A DNA stretch of 12,273 bases, from NCBI GenBank assembly GCA_035623615.1, contig DASPTB010000215.1, positions 1-12,273 of the forward strand, given 5' to 3'. Below are positions 5,433 to 12,273 of this stretch, one piece after another (within the stretch, counting starts at the first letter, position 1; each line of letters begins with the position of its first letter). A program made the position numbers and the translations under genes. The notes beneath the pieces were generated by a model. It saw nothing but the letters and a program-made list of their open reading frames with translations. It made no database searches and was not told the origin of the DNA. The stretch comes from DASPTB01 sp035623615. Its GTDB lineage: Bacteria > Actinomycetota > UBA4738.

Positions 5433-7259
5433 TCAGGCGAGGCTGTCGCGCCAGGCCTCGTGGAGCTGCGCGTAGTGACCGCCGCTCTCGAGGAGCGCGG
5501 AGGGGGGACCGTCCTCGACGATGCGCCCGTCGTGAAGGACGAGAACGCGATCGGCGATCTCGACCGTTGACAGTCGGTGGGCGATGATCAGCGCGGTCCG
5601 GTCGGCCAGCACCGTTCGCAGGGCGCGCTGCACCGCGCGCTCGCTGGGCACGTCGAGCGACGACGTGGCCTCGTCGAGGATGAGGACGGCGGGGTCGGCG
5701 AGAAAGGCTCGCGCGAAGGCCACCAGCTGCCGCTGCCCCGCCGACAGCCGGCTTCCACGCTTGCCGAGGTCGGTCTCGTAGCCGTCGGGCAGCGACTCGA
5801 TGAACGCGGCGGCGCCGATCGCCTGCGCGGCGGCCTCGATCTGCTCCTGCGAGGCGTCGGGCCGGCCGAAGGCGATGTTGTCCTCGACCGTCCCGCTGAA
5901 CAGGAAGTTCTCCTGCGTCACCATCGCGACGACGCGGCGGAGCTGCGGCTCGCTGAGCTCGGGCAGCCCGACGCCGTCGACGAGCACGCGGCCCGACACG
6001 GGATCGTAGAAGCGGGCGAGGAGCCGGGCGATCGTTGTCTTGCCTGCGCCCGTCTGACCCAGCAGCGCGACCGTCTGCCCCGCCGGCATCGTGACGTCGA
6101 GGCCGGGCAGGACGGGGACGCCGGTGCGGTACTCGAACCGCACGTCCTCGAAGCGCACCTCGCCGCGCCACCCGCCGGCGGGCTCGGACGCGGGACGCGC
6201 CGGCATGCGGACGGTCGATTCCTCTTCCAACACGCCGGAAAGCTTTTCCAGCGCGGCCGCGGCTCCCTGGAACGAGTCGTAGAACTGGCTGATTTCCGCG
6301 ATCGGGTCGAAGAAGCGCCGCACGTACAAGAGGAACGCTGCCAGCACGCCGACCTGCATGGCGCCGTCCATGACACGAAAGCCTCCGTACAGCAGCACGA
6401 TGGCCGTCGTGACGTTCCCGACCATCCGGATCGCCGGCCAGTACGTGCCGACAAGCCGGAACGAGCGCTCGGTCGCCTTGCGGTAGTCGTCGTTCACGTC
6501 GGCGAAGATCTCATCGTTGCGCGGCTCGCGCCGAAACGCCTGCACGGCCCGGATCCCGCCGAGCGACTCGGTGAACTGCACGATCACGAGCGCGACCGTT
6601 TCTCGGGTGCGCCGGTACGCGACCGTCGAGTTCAGTTGGAACCAGCGCGATAGGAAGACGAGCGGCACGAACGCCGACAGCGTCACCAGGCCGAGCGGCA
6701 GATCGAGGAACAGCAGGATGATGCCGATGCTCACGACCGACAGCACGGACGTGACGAGCGTGTCGAGACCGGCGTCGAGGAGCTCGGTGATCGCGTCGAG
6801 GTCCGACGTCAGCCTCGAGATGACGCGGCCCGACGTGTAGCGCTCGTGAAAGGCGAGACTGAGCCGCTGGAACTGGGCGAACACGCGCTGACGCAGGTCG
6901 AGCAGCAGCTCCTGGCCCACGCGGCCGGCTCCGGAGACGAACACCCAGTACAGCACGGCTTGCACGCCGGCCGCGACGATCATCGCGCCGACGATCATGA
7001 ACAGCGTCTGTGGATGACCGGCCCGTACCGCAGGAATGCCTTTGTCGATGCCGACCCCGACCAGGTAGGGACCCGCCAGCATGGCCGCGTTCGCACCGAG
7101 CACCGCCAGGACGAGCAGAAGCGCCTTCCACCGGTGCGGACGCAGGAGCGACGCGAGGAGGCGCCGGCTGCGGCGGCGGAGCAGGGTCGAGATCCGGCCG
7201 GGAAGCTCCTCGGCCTGCTCGGCGGCGACGCCGCGCCACTCCTGCGCCGACACGCTCAT
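5433..7259 (-). CDS. ABC exporter half-transporter, catalytic (consensus) subunit
   Basis: A 608-residue type IV ABC exporter: about six transmembrane helices (within 45-325) fused to a nucleotide-binding domain (about 366-608). ATP-site motifs are all canonical except one: Walker A GQTGAGKT (401-408), Q-loop Gln449, signature LSAGQ (505-509, usually LSGGQ), Walker B LILDE with catalytic Glu530, and H-loop His561. Its ATG overlaps the TGA of the upstream ABC gene (ATGA), which implies coupled translation and a heterodimer. The signature motif here faces the partner's degenerate Walker site. The reading frame continues far upstream without a stop, but the overlap, the start of the conserved region and the length all favour ATG 7259. 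Homologous heterodimers export drugs, lipids or peptides; the substrate cannot be read from sequence. Confidence 0.92.
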   Translation of the reverse strand: MSVSAQEWRGVAAEQAEELPGRISTLLRRRSRRLLASLLRPHRWKALLLVLAVLGANAAMLAGPYLVGVGIDKGIPAVRAGHPQTLFMIVGAMIVAAGVQAVLYWVFVSGAGRVGQELLLDLRQRVFAQFQRLSLAFHERYTSGRVISRLTSDLDAITELLDAGLDTLVTSVLSVVSIGIILLFLDLPLGLVTLSAFVPLVFLSRWFQLNSTVAYRRTRETVALVIVQFTESLGGIRAVQAFRREPRNDEIFADVNDDYRKATERSFRLVGTYWPAIRMVGNVTTAIVLLYGGFRVMDGAMQVGVLAAFLLYVRRFFDPIAEISQFYDSFQGAAAALEKLSGVLEEESTVRMPARPASEPAGGWRGEVRFEDVRFEYRTGVPVLPGLDVTMPAGQTVALLGQTGAGKTTIARLLARFYDPVSGRVLVDGVGLPELSEPQLRRVVAMVTQENFLFSGTVEDNIAFGRPDASQEQIEAAAQAIGAAAFIESLPDGYETDLGKRGSRLSAGQRQLVAFARAFLADPAVLILDEATSSLDVPSERAVQRALRTVLADRTALIIAHRLSTVEIADRVLVLHDGRIVEDGPPSALLESGGHYAQLHEAWRDSLA

Positions 7260-9049
7260 CCGGCCGCCCTCGAGGCGGGCTCCCCGCCCGTCGGGGTGCG
7301 GGAGTCGCCCCCCGCTGCGCCCGACAGCACCGCCGCGTATGCGGGGTCCCCGGCCATCAGGTGCGCGTGGCTCCCCACCGCCGCGAGCCGGCCGTCGCGA
7401 AGGAACGCGACGCGGTCCGCGAGCGCGACGGTCGAGGGGCGGTGCACGACGACCAGCGCCGTCGTGTCCCGCAGGACGCGGGCGAGCGCCTCTTCGACGA
7501 GCGCCTCGGTGTGGACGTCGAGAGCCGAGAGAGGATCGTCGAGTACGAGCACGCTGGGACGGACGATCACGGCACGCGCCAGCGCGAGCCGCTGCCGCTG
7601 CCCGCCGGAGAGCGACATGCCCTGCTCGCCGATCCGCGTGTCCAGCTTCCACGGAAGGTCGTAGACGAAGTCGGCCTGCGCCAGCGCGAGCGCCTCGCGA
7701 ATCTCGTCCTCGCCGGCATCCGGTCGCCCCAGCGTGAGGTTCTCCCGAACGCTCATCGAGAACAGCACCGGGTCCTCGAAGGCCATCGCCACGTGCCGGC
7801 GAAGCGAGTCGAGCGTGAGGTCGCGAACGTCTTTGCCGTCGAGCGTGACGCGTCCGGCCGTAACGTCGTACAGGCGGGGAACCAGGCACGCGAGGGTCGT
7901 CTTGCCGGAGCCCGTGGCGCCGACCACCGCCACGGTCTCCCCCGGCTCCACCACCAATTCGATGTCCCGCAAGACGAGCGGGCCCTCACTGTCGGCCCCG
8001 GGGTACGCGAAGGACACCCCCTCGAAGGAGAGCATTCCGGCCGGGCGCGACAGCCGGGTCGCGCCCGGCCGGTCGGCGATCGTGATCGGCTCGTCCATGA
8101 CCTCGTAGATCCGATCGGCCGCGGTGGCCGCCTCCTGCGCCATCGCCAGGATCCAGCCGAGGTCGACGATCGGCCATTGCAGCAGGACGACCATGGTGGT
8201 GAACGCGACCAGACCGCCGAGCGACAGGGCCTCGTGGGCGACCGCCTCGGCCCCGAACAGCACCACGAGCGCCATGGTGATGTTCGGGACGAGCTCGAGG
8301 AGCGCCCAGAAGCGCGCCCGGAGCCGGACGCTACGAAGCGCCGAGCTCTGCAACGTCCGGGCCGCGTGACCGAACTTCGCCTGCAGAAGCGGGCCGCGTC
8401 CGAACGCCTTCGTCACGCGGATCCCCGTCGCCGCCTCCTCCGCCAGGGTGGCGAGGTCGCCCTGCTGATCCTGCACGAGGCGCGAGACCTGCGAGTACCC
8501 GGTTCCGAACCGCTTGCCGAGCCAGCCGGCCGGGAGCATCGACACCATCACCAAGATCCCGAGCGGCCACCAGATGAACAGCAGGATGACCAGCACCGTC
8601 AGGCACTGCAGGGCGTTGATGACGAAGAAGACCGCCCCGAAGCCAAGGAACCTTCGAATCGTGCTCAGATCCGTGGTCGCACGGGACAGCAGCTGCCCCG
8701 TCTGCCACTTGTCGTGAAACGCGACCGGCAGTCGCTGCAGGTGGACGTAGAGATCGTCGCGGATCTGGCGCTCGATTCGCAGCACGGCGACCGAGTGCAC
8801 CCACCGGCGTCCGTAGATGAGGGACGCCTCCGCGGCGCCGAGGAGCAGCGCCAGGCCGAACATCGGCAGCAGGGCGGAGCGGTCGTCGTGGGCGATCGGC
8901 CCGTTGATGGCGGCCATGATCACGAGGGGGATGAAGATCGTCGCCACGACGCTCAGGCCCGCGCATGCGAACATCAGCACGACGTGTCGCCGGTACGGCT
9001 CGACGTAGCTCCGCACGCGCCAGAGGGCGCGGAAACGGCTGGGGATCAT
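7256..9049 (-). CDS. ABC exporter half-transporter, degenerate-site subunit
   Basis: A 597-residue ABC exporter half-molecule: membrane domain with about six helices (25-305) and nucleotide-binding domain (about 338-575). Walker A is GATGSGKT (377-384), signature LSGGQ (480-484) and H-loop His536 are canonical. Two catalytic positions are not: the Q-loop residue is Glu425 (AFEDP) and the Walker B ends LVLDD, so Asp505 replaces the catalytic Glu. This is the pattern of the degenerate site in heterodimeric exporters such as TM287/288, TmrAB and BmrCD, and fits pairing with the downstream subunit. It is the first gene of the two-gene operon, 89 bp after the methyltransferase gene, and has its own promoter in that gap. 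ATG 9049 has no good ribosome binding site; GGAGAGG and GGGAGGG lie too far upstream, and I see no better in-frame start. Confidence 0.91.
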   Translation of the reverse strand: MIPSRFRALWRVRSYVEPYRRHVVLMFACAGLSVVATIFIPLVIMAAINGPIAHDDRSALLPMFGLALLLGAAEASLIYGRRWVHSVAVLRIERQIRDDLYVHLQRLPVAFHDKWQTGQLLSRATTDLSTIRRFLGFGAVFFVINALQCLTVLVILLFIWWPLGILVMVSMLPAGWLGKRFGTGYSQVSRLVQDQQGDLATLAEEAATGIRVTKAFGRGPLLQAKFGHAARTLQSSALRSVRLRARFWALLELVPNITMALVVLFGAEAVAHEALSLGGLVAFTTMVVLLQWPIVDLGWILAMAQEAATAADRIYEVMDEPITIADRPGATRLSRPAGMLSFEGVSFAYPGADSEGPLVLRDIELVVEPGETVAVVGATGSGKTTLACLVPRLYDVTAGRVTLDGKDVRDLTLDSLRRHVAMAFEDPVLFSMSVRENLTLGRPDAGEDEIREALALAQADFVYDLPWKLDTRIGEQGMSLSGGQRQRLALARAVIVRPSVLVLDDPLSALDVHTEALVEEALARVLRDTTALVVVHRPSTVALADRVAFLRDGRLAAVGSHAHLMAGDPAYAAVLSGAAGGDSRTPTGGEPASRAAG

Positions 9050-9096
9050 CGAGCCGGAGGCGAGCGGAACGAAACAGCGCCCTCCCTCACCTCTCC

Positions 9097-9125
9097 AGAA
9101 TCGGTGGTGAGCGAAGCTGCGTCAA
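9097..9125 (-). promoter_or_regulatory. Promoter of the ABC exporter operon
   Basis: On the minus strand TTGACG (9125-9120) is followed by exactly 17 bp and GATTCT (9102-9097). The predicted start is near 9090, giving a leader of about 40 nt. It sits just beyond the methyltransferase stop codon at 9139, so the exporter pair can be transcribed separately from the methyltransferase. Confidence 0.5.
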
Positions 9126-9138
9126 CCAGGCGAGATCG

Positions 9139-9768
9139 CTATCCACGCACGATCGTGGCGCGCCACGCGCGGGCGCCCTCCGGCGCGAAGGTGACCTCGA
9201 GCTTCGCCTCGTCGATCGCCTCCACACCCCAGCCGTCCGCGAACGATTCCCTGATCTCGTCCTGCGAGACTCGCCGAGGCCCGTAGTCGCCCGGCTGGCG
9301 GTCGCTGAAGCAGAGCATGTAGTAACGGCCTCCCGGAGGCACCGCCGCCCGAAGGCTCTCCACGAAGGCCGCTCGATCGGCGTCGTCCAACACGTGGAAC
9401 AGCCCACAATCGAGCACGGTGTCGAATCGCTCGTCGAGCGTGACGAGGTCGAGCACGTCCCACACGAGGAACCGGGCCTCGAGGCCGCGTTCCCGAGCCT
9501 TGCGCTCCGCGATCGCGATCGCCCTCGGGGCGGAGTCGACGCCCGTCGCGTCCAGGCCCATTCCGGCCGCCATCAGTGCGTGCTCGCCCGTTCCGCAGCC
9601 GGCGTCGAGGACACGGCCGGCCAGCCCGCCCGCCTCGGCAACCGCGAGCAGCGCGGGCTGTGGCCGGCCGATCTCCCACGGCGGGGTCCCCTCGTACATC
9701 TCGTCGAACGTTCCCCGAAGTTCCGGGCCGGGTGTCGGCGTGAGCCCCGTTCCTTCGTCGTCTGCCAC
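9139..9768 (-). CDS. Class I SAM-dependent methyltransferase
   Basis: A 209-residue Rossmann-fold methyltransferase. Motif I is VLDAGCGTGEHAL (53-65), the acidic ribose-binding residue is Asp78 in TGVDSAP, and FDTVLDCGLFHVL (115-127) is the motif IV region. The N-terminal TPPWEIGRPQP (28-38) is typical of small-molecule methyltransferases related to thiopurine/halide methyltransferases and TehB-like proteins, so the substrate is more likely a small molecule than RNA or protein; this is inference. The start is GTG 9768, chosen because GAGGAGG (9784-9778) lies 9 nt upstream and conserved sequence begins soon after. A TAGGCT box (9816-9811) could be its -10, without a clear -35. It diverges from the prolyl oligopeptidase gene and lies upstream of the ABC operon on the same strand. 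Confidence 0.88.
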   Translation of the reverse strand: MADDEGTGLTPTPGPELRGTFDEMYEGTPPWEIGRPQPALLAVAEAGGLAGRVLDAGCGTGEHALMAAGMGLDATGVDSAPRAIAIAERKARERGLEARFLVWDVLDLVTLDERFDTVLDCGLFHVLDDADRAAFVESLRAAVPPGGRYYMLCFSDRQPGDYGPRRVSQDEIRESFADGWGVEAIDEAKLEVTFAPEGARAWRATIVRG

Positions 9769-9857
9769 GTTCCCCTGCCTCCTCGACCCTCGAGCCGGCC
9801 GATGAGCGTCAGCCTACCGCCGCGGCCCCCGGCGCCTGCACGAAAGGAATGCCGGGC

Positions 9858-9873
9858 TAAGCTACCGGCGATG
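9858..9873 (+). promoter_or_regulatory. -10 box at the prolyl oligopeptidase start (leaderless candidate)
   Basis: TAAGCT (9858-9863) is followed by 7 nt and the ATG at 9871, the spacing expected if transcription starts on the start codon. No Shine-Dalgarno sequence is positioned for this ATG. The GAAAGGA a little upstream instead precedes a three-codon ATG-stop at 9849-9860. No -35 is evident. Confidence 0.45.
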
Positions 9874-11985
9874 CCGAGGCGCACCTATCCCCCTGCTCGC
9901 AGAGGCGATGTCGTCGACGACCACTTCGGCGAGTCCGTTCCCGATCCCTACCGGTGGCTCGAGGAGACCGACGACCCCGAGACCCGGGCCTGGATCGCCG
10001 CGGAGAACGAGCTCACCGAGACCTTCCTCGCCGCCGTTCCCACCCGCGAAGCCATTCGAGGGCGGCTCACCGAGCTGTGGAACTATCCGAAGGCCGGCGT
10101 GCCCTTCGAGCGCGGCGGCAGGTGGTTCCAGTTCCGCGACTCCGGATTGCAGAACCAGCCGGTCCTGCACGTCATGGACGCGCCCGGCGCGGCCGGTCGG
10201 ATCCTGCTCGATCCGAACACGTTGTCCGAGGACGGAACGACGGCCGTTCCCGCGATCGCCGTCACCGAGGACGGCGACCTGCTCACCTACGCGACGAGCG
10301 ACGCCGGATCGGACTGGATGACCTGGCGCGTTCGCGAAGTCGCAAGCGGTGACGACCGCGGCGACCTCGTCGAGTGGACCAAGTTCAGCATCGCGTCGTG
10401 GCGGGCCGACGCGTCCGGCTTCTACTACTCGGCGATGGACAGGCCCGGCGAGGGAGCCGAGTACCTCGACGAAAGCCGCGGCGCGCGGGTGATGTTCCAC
10501 CGGCTCGGGACGAAGCAAAGCGAGGACGAGCTGGTGTTCGCGGCGCCCGATCAGCCCGAGTGGTTGCCCGAGGCGGAGGTGAGCGAAGACGGCCGGTACG
10601 CCATCATCACGATCTTGCGGGGGACGTTTCCCGAGCGGCAGATCCGGATCGTCGATCTTCAGGAACCGGCGGGCGGTGTGCGCGCCCTGGTTCCCGACTT
10701 CTCGGCGCGGGTGTCCGTCGTGACCAACGTGGGAACGACTTTCTACCTCCTCACCGACGACGCGGCCGAACGCCAGCGGATCGTTGCCGTCGACCTCGAC
10801 CAGCCCGGCCACGACCAGTGGCGGGAGATCGTTTCGGAGACCGAGGACACACTGCTCGAGGCTCGGTGCTTCGGAGGCCGGCTCGTCTGCCACTACCTGC
10901 GCGACGCGCACTCGCAGCTCCGTGTACACGAGCTCGACGGAACCCTGGTGCGCGAGATCCCCGTTCCCGAGCTCTCGTCGGTGGGCTCGTGGCCGCTCGA
11001 GGAGGGGTGGGCAGGCCGGGCGGGCAGCGACCTGATGCACTTCCGGGCGACGTCGTTCACCGACTCGGGGTCGCTCTGGTCCCACGACCTGTCCACCGGC
11101 GAGACGAGGCTGCTCCGACCGGCCGGCGCCGCCGTGGACCCGGACGACTTCGTGACCGAGCAGGTCTTCGTGCCGGCTGAAGACGGCACGAGGATCCCGA
11201 TGTTCCTGACCAGAAGGAAAGGTGTGACGCCGACGGGCGACGTGCCCGTCCTCCTGTACGGCTACGGCGGGTACGGGATCCCCATCACGCCGGGGTTCGA
11301 CGTGACGGACGTCGTCTGGATGGAGCGCGGCGGGCTGTTCGCCGTCGCCAACCTGCGCGGCGGAGGCGAGTACGGGCGCGCATGGCACGACGCGGGCCGG
11401 CTCGCGAACAAGCAGAACGTGTTCGACGACTTCTGTGCGTGCGCCCGCTGGCTCGCGACCTCCGGATGGTCCCGCCCGGACCGGATCGCCATCAACGGCG
11501 GGTCGAACGGGGGGTTGCTCGTCGGCGCCTGCGAGACCCAACATCCCGAGCTGTTCGGCGCCGCTGTTCCGGAGGTGGGCGTGCTCGACATGCTCCGCTT
11601 CCACAAGTTCACGATCGGATGGGCGTGGACCAGCGACTTCGGCGACCCGGACGACGAGGCGCAGTACGCCTGGCTGCGCGCGTACTCGCCGCTGCACGCG
11701 GTGCGGCCGGGCGAACGGTATCCGGCGACGCTCGTGATGACCGGCGACCACGACGACCGGGTCGTGCCGGGCCATTCCTTCAAGTACGCGGCGGCGCTGC
11801 AGGTCGCGCAGACAAGCGACGCCCCGATCCTCATCCGCGTCGAGACCTCGGCGGGGCACGGGATGGGAAAGCCGACTGCCAAGCGCATCGCGGAAGCCAC
11901 CGACAAGCTCGCCTTCCTGGAAGCGACTCTGGGCGTGTCCGGCCCCGACGCGGGGCGCGACTCCCGTGACCCGCAGGATCCATAG
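9871..11985 (+). CDS. Prolyl oligopeptidase (S9A serine peptidase)
   Basis: A 704-residue cytoplasmic peptidase that cuts short peptides after proline. The length matches the family (about 700-710). The N-terminus begins with the typical DVVDDHFGESVPDPYRWLE; a beta-propeller occupies about 70-410; the alpha/beta-hydrolase domain follows. The catalytic triad is Ser545 (GGSNGG), Asp628 (GDHDDRV) and His663 (SAGHGMG). Tyr465 in YGYGGYG fits the oxyanion-hole tyrosine, Trp586 (GWAWTSDFG) the S1 tryptophan and Arg630 the substrate-carbonyl arginine of pig enzyme. No signal peptide is present. The frame is open far upstream, so the start rests on homology: ATG 9871 directly precedes the conserved N-terminus. 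It diverges from the methyltransferase gene and is followed 67 bp later by a probable amino-acid permease. Confidence 0.95.
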   Translation: MPRRTYPPARRGDVVDDHFGESVPDPYRWLEETDDPETRAWIAAENELTETFLAAVPTREAIRGRLTELWNYPKAGVPFERGGRWFQFRDSGLQNQPVLHVMDAPGAAGRILLDPNTLSEDGTTAVPAIAVTEDGDLLTYATSDAGSDWMTWRVREVASGDDRGDLVEWTKFSIASWRADASGFYYSAMDRPGEGAEYLDESRGARVMFHRLGTKQSEDELVFAAPDQPEWLPEAEVSEDGRYAIITILRGTFPERQIRIVDLQEPAGGVRALVPDFSARVSVVTNVGTTFYLLTDDAAERQRIVAVDLDQPGHDQWREIVSETEDTLLEARCFGGRLVCHYLRDAHSQLRVHELDGTLVREIPVPELSSVGSWPLEEGWAGRAGSDLMHFRATSFTDSGSLWSHDLSTGETRLLRPAGAAVDPDDFVTEQVFVPAEDGTRIPMFLTRRKGVTPTGDVPVLLYGYGGYGIPITPGFDVTDVVWMERGGLFAVANLRGGGEYGRAWHDAGRLANKQNVFDDFCACARWLATSGWSRPDRIAINGGSNGGLLVGACETQHPELFGAAVPEVGVLDMLRFHKFTIGWAWTSDFGDPDDEAQYAWLRAYSPLHAVRPGERYPATLVMTGDHDDRVVPGHSFKYAAALQVAQTSDAPILIRVETSAGHGMGKPTAKRIAEATDKLAFLEATLGVSGPDAGRDSRDPQDP

Positions 11986-12001
11986 GGTTCCCGTAGACCC
12001 T
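11984..12001 (+). terminator. Weak hairpin at the end of the oligopeptidase gene
   Basis: AGGGT (11984-11988) and ACCCT (11997-12001) form a 5-bp stem with an 8-nt loop, starting inside the TAG stop codon. It is short and lacks a T-tract, so it may not stop transcription; read-through into the permease gene is possible. Confidence 0.25.
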
Positions 12002-12009
12002 GCGCGCCG

Positions 12010-12053
12010 TTCCTTAGGTTTTCCTTAGATCCCCATCCGCAGCATCATCCGCA
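12010..12053 (+). repeat. Two short direct repeats upstream of the permease start
   Basis: TTCCTTAG occurs at 12010-12017 and again at 12021-12028, an 11-bp period that puts both copies on one face of the helix. CATCCGCA then occurs at 12034-12041 and 12046-12053, a 12-bp period, the second copy ending in the A of the ATG at 12053. TTAGAT at 12025-12030 could be a -10 box for the permease gene. Paired binding sites for a regulator are possible, but both repeats are short enough to be chance. Confidence 0.35.
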
Positions 12054-12273
12054 TGGAACCCGCCGCGTCGCCGCGCGTCACGCGCGAGGGAACCGGCGGA
12101 GTCGCGACGACGAGGCCGCCGGTCCTCACGCCGGTCCAGAATCCCCCTTCCGACCGGCGGGAGCTGCCCCCACGGAACGGCCGGACGCGCCGTGCGGGCG
12201 TGATCCGGCGGCTCGTCGTCGGCAGAGCCCGGCCGTCCGCCCACCTCGAGCACACGCTGCTCCCGAGGTTCCT
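12053..12273 (+). CDS. Probable APC-superfamily amino-acid permease (N-terminal fragment)
   Basis: An open frame runs from ATG 12053 to the window end without a stop (73 complete codons). The first 49 residues are Pro/Arg-rich and not conserved-looking. From residue 50 the sequence reads VIRRLVVGRARPSAHLEHTLLPRFL, which resembles the cytoplasmic N-terminus of bacterial APC permeases, where a VGRPxxSxxxxxxxLPKxxALPVF pattern leads into the first membrane helix; that helix would lie beyond the window. The GTG at 12200 is an alternative start that would remove the unconserved extension and fits the usual N-terminus length better. Neither start has a clear ribosome binding site. The identification rests on about 25 residues and is therefore tentative. 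The gene is co-directional with the prolyl oligopeptidase, and amino-acid uptake would be compatible with peptide degradation. Confidence 0.55.
   Translation, partial: MEPAASPRVTREGTGGVATTRPPVLTPVQNPPSDRRELPPRNGRTRRAGVIRRLVVGRARPSAHLEHTLLPRF

Noticed and set aside
7260..7889. In-frame upstream extension of the second ABC subunit
   Set aside because: It lies wholly inside the first ABC gene and is Arg/Gly/Ala noise; the ATGA overlap start at 7259 is the normal arrangement.
9148..9167. Palindromes CACGATCGTG and CGTGGCGCGCCACG near the methyltransferase 3' end
   Set aside because: They lie inside the coding region, have no loop and are readily produced by GC-rich codons; no regulatory role is suggested.
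7010..9286. 758-residue plus-strand open frame opposite the ABC exporter genes
   Set aside because: Both minus-strand frames here carry complete ABC motifs; the plus-strand product is Arg/Asp/His-rich low-complexity with no domain.
9849..9860. Three-codon ATG-stop with an upstream GAAAGGA before the oligopeptidase gene
   Set aside because: It would matter only if transcription starts upstream of it, whereas the -10 box at 9858 overlaps it and suggests a start at 9871.
8965..9870. Long in-frame upstream extension of the prolyl oligopeptidase frame
   Set aside because: It crosses the methyltransferase gene and reads as Arg-rich noise; the conserved S9A N-terminus begins right after ATG 9871.
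9862..11859. 665-residue minus-strand open frame opposite prolyl oligopeptidase
   Set aside because: It is the antisense shadow of a full-length S9A enzyme with intact triad, and its sequence shows no recognisable family.
12014..12255. Two overlapping minus-strand open frames of 76-79 residues at the right edge
   Set aside because: Both look like shadows of the plus-strand permease start; no ribosome binding site or recognisable sequence supports them.

Overview
The window is ordinary-looking bacterial chromosome from a strongly G+C-rich organism. The most likely source is an uncultured or soil actinobacterium. The clues are third-position G/C codon bias, frequent GTG starts, several genes without a ribosome binding site but with a -10-like TANNNT box just before the start codon, a Tat-like signal peptide on a secreted protease, and protein types common in Actinomycetota. 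The phylum is inferred; no rRNA or marker gene is present. I see no mobile element, tRNA, rRNA or CRISPR array.

Layout, left to right. (1) Positions 1-1625: a ZIP-family metal transporter (minus strand, cut by the window start), divergent from a DtxR/MntR-type metalloregulator (plus). A 14-bp inverted repeat lies between the -35 and -10 of the transporter promoter, so this looks like a small metal-homeostasis module. (2) Positions 1636-3427: a secreted S53 (sedolisin) peptidase with no activation prodomain (minus), divergent from a small Mth938-like domain protein (plus), with only 34 bp between their start codons. A perfect 13-bp-stem hairpin (3431-3462) closes this block. (3) Positions 3482-5308: a large secreted protein with 22 cysteines that I cannot assign a function, with its own promoter (minus). 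(4) Positions 5433-9049: two translationally coupled ABC exporter half-transporters (minus, ATGA overlap). Together they form an asymmetric heterodimer with one degenerate ATP site. Their own promoter lies at 9097-9125. (5) Positions 9139-9768: a small class I SAM-dependent methyltransferase (minus), divergent from (6) a cytoplasmic S9A prolyl oligopeptidase (9871-11985, plus). (7) Positions 12053-12273: the first ~73 codons of a probable APC-superfamily amino-acid permease (plus), absent from a simple ORF list because it runs off the window.

How the genes may work together: the metal transporter and regulator are a plausible regulatory pair. The secreted sedolisin, the cytoplasmic prolyl oligopeptidase and the downstream permease could all serve peptide and amino-acid scavenging, but nothing in the sequence links them beyond proximity. 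No new multi-gene system is evident. The items most worth a second look are the unassigned Cys-rich secreted protein, the DtxR homologue whose primary metal ligands are substituted, the prodomain-less sedolisin, and the repeated leaderless-promoter architecture.
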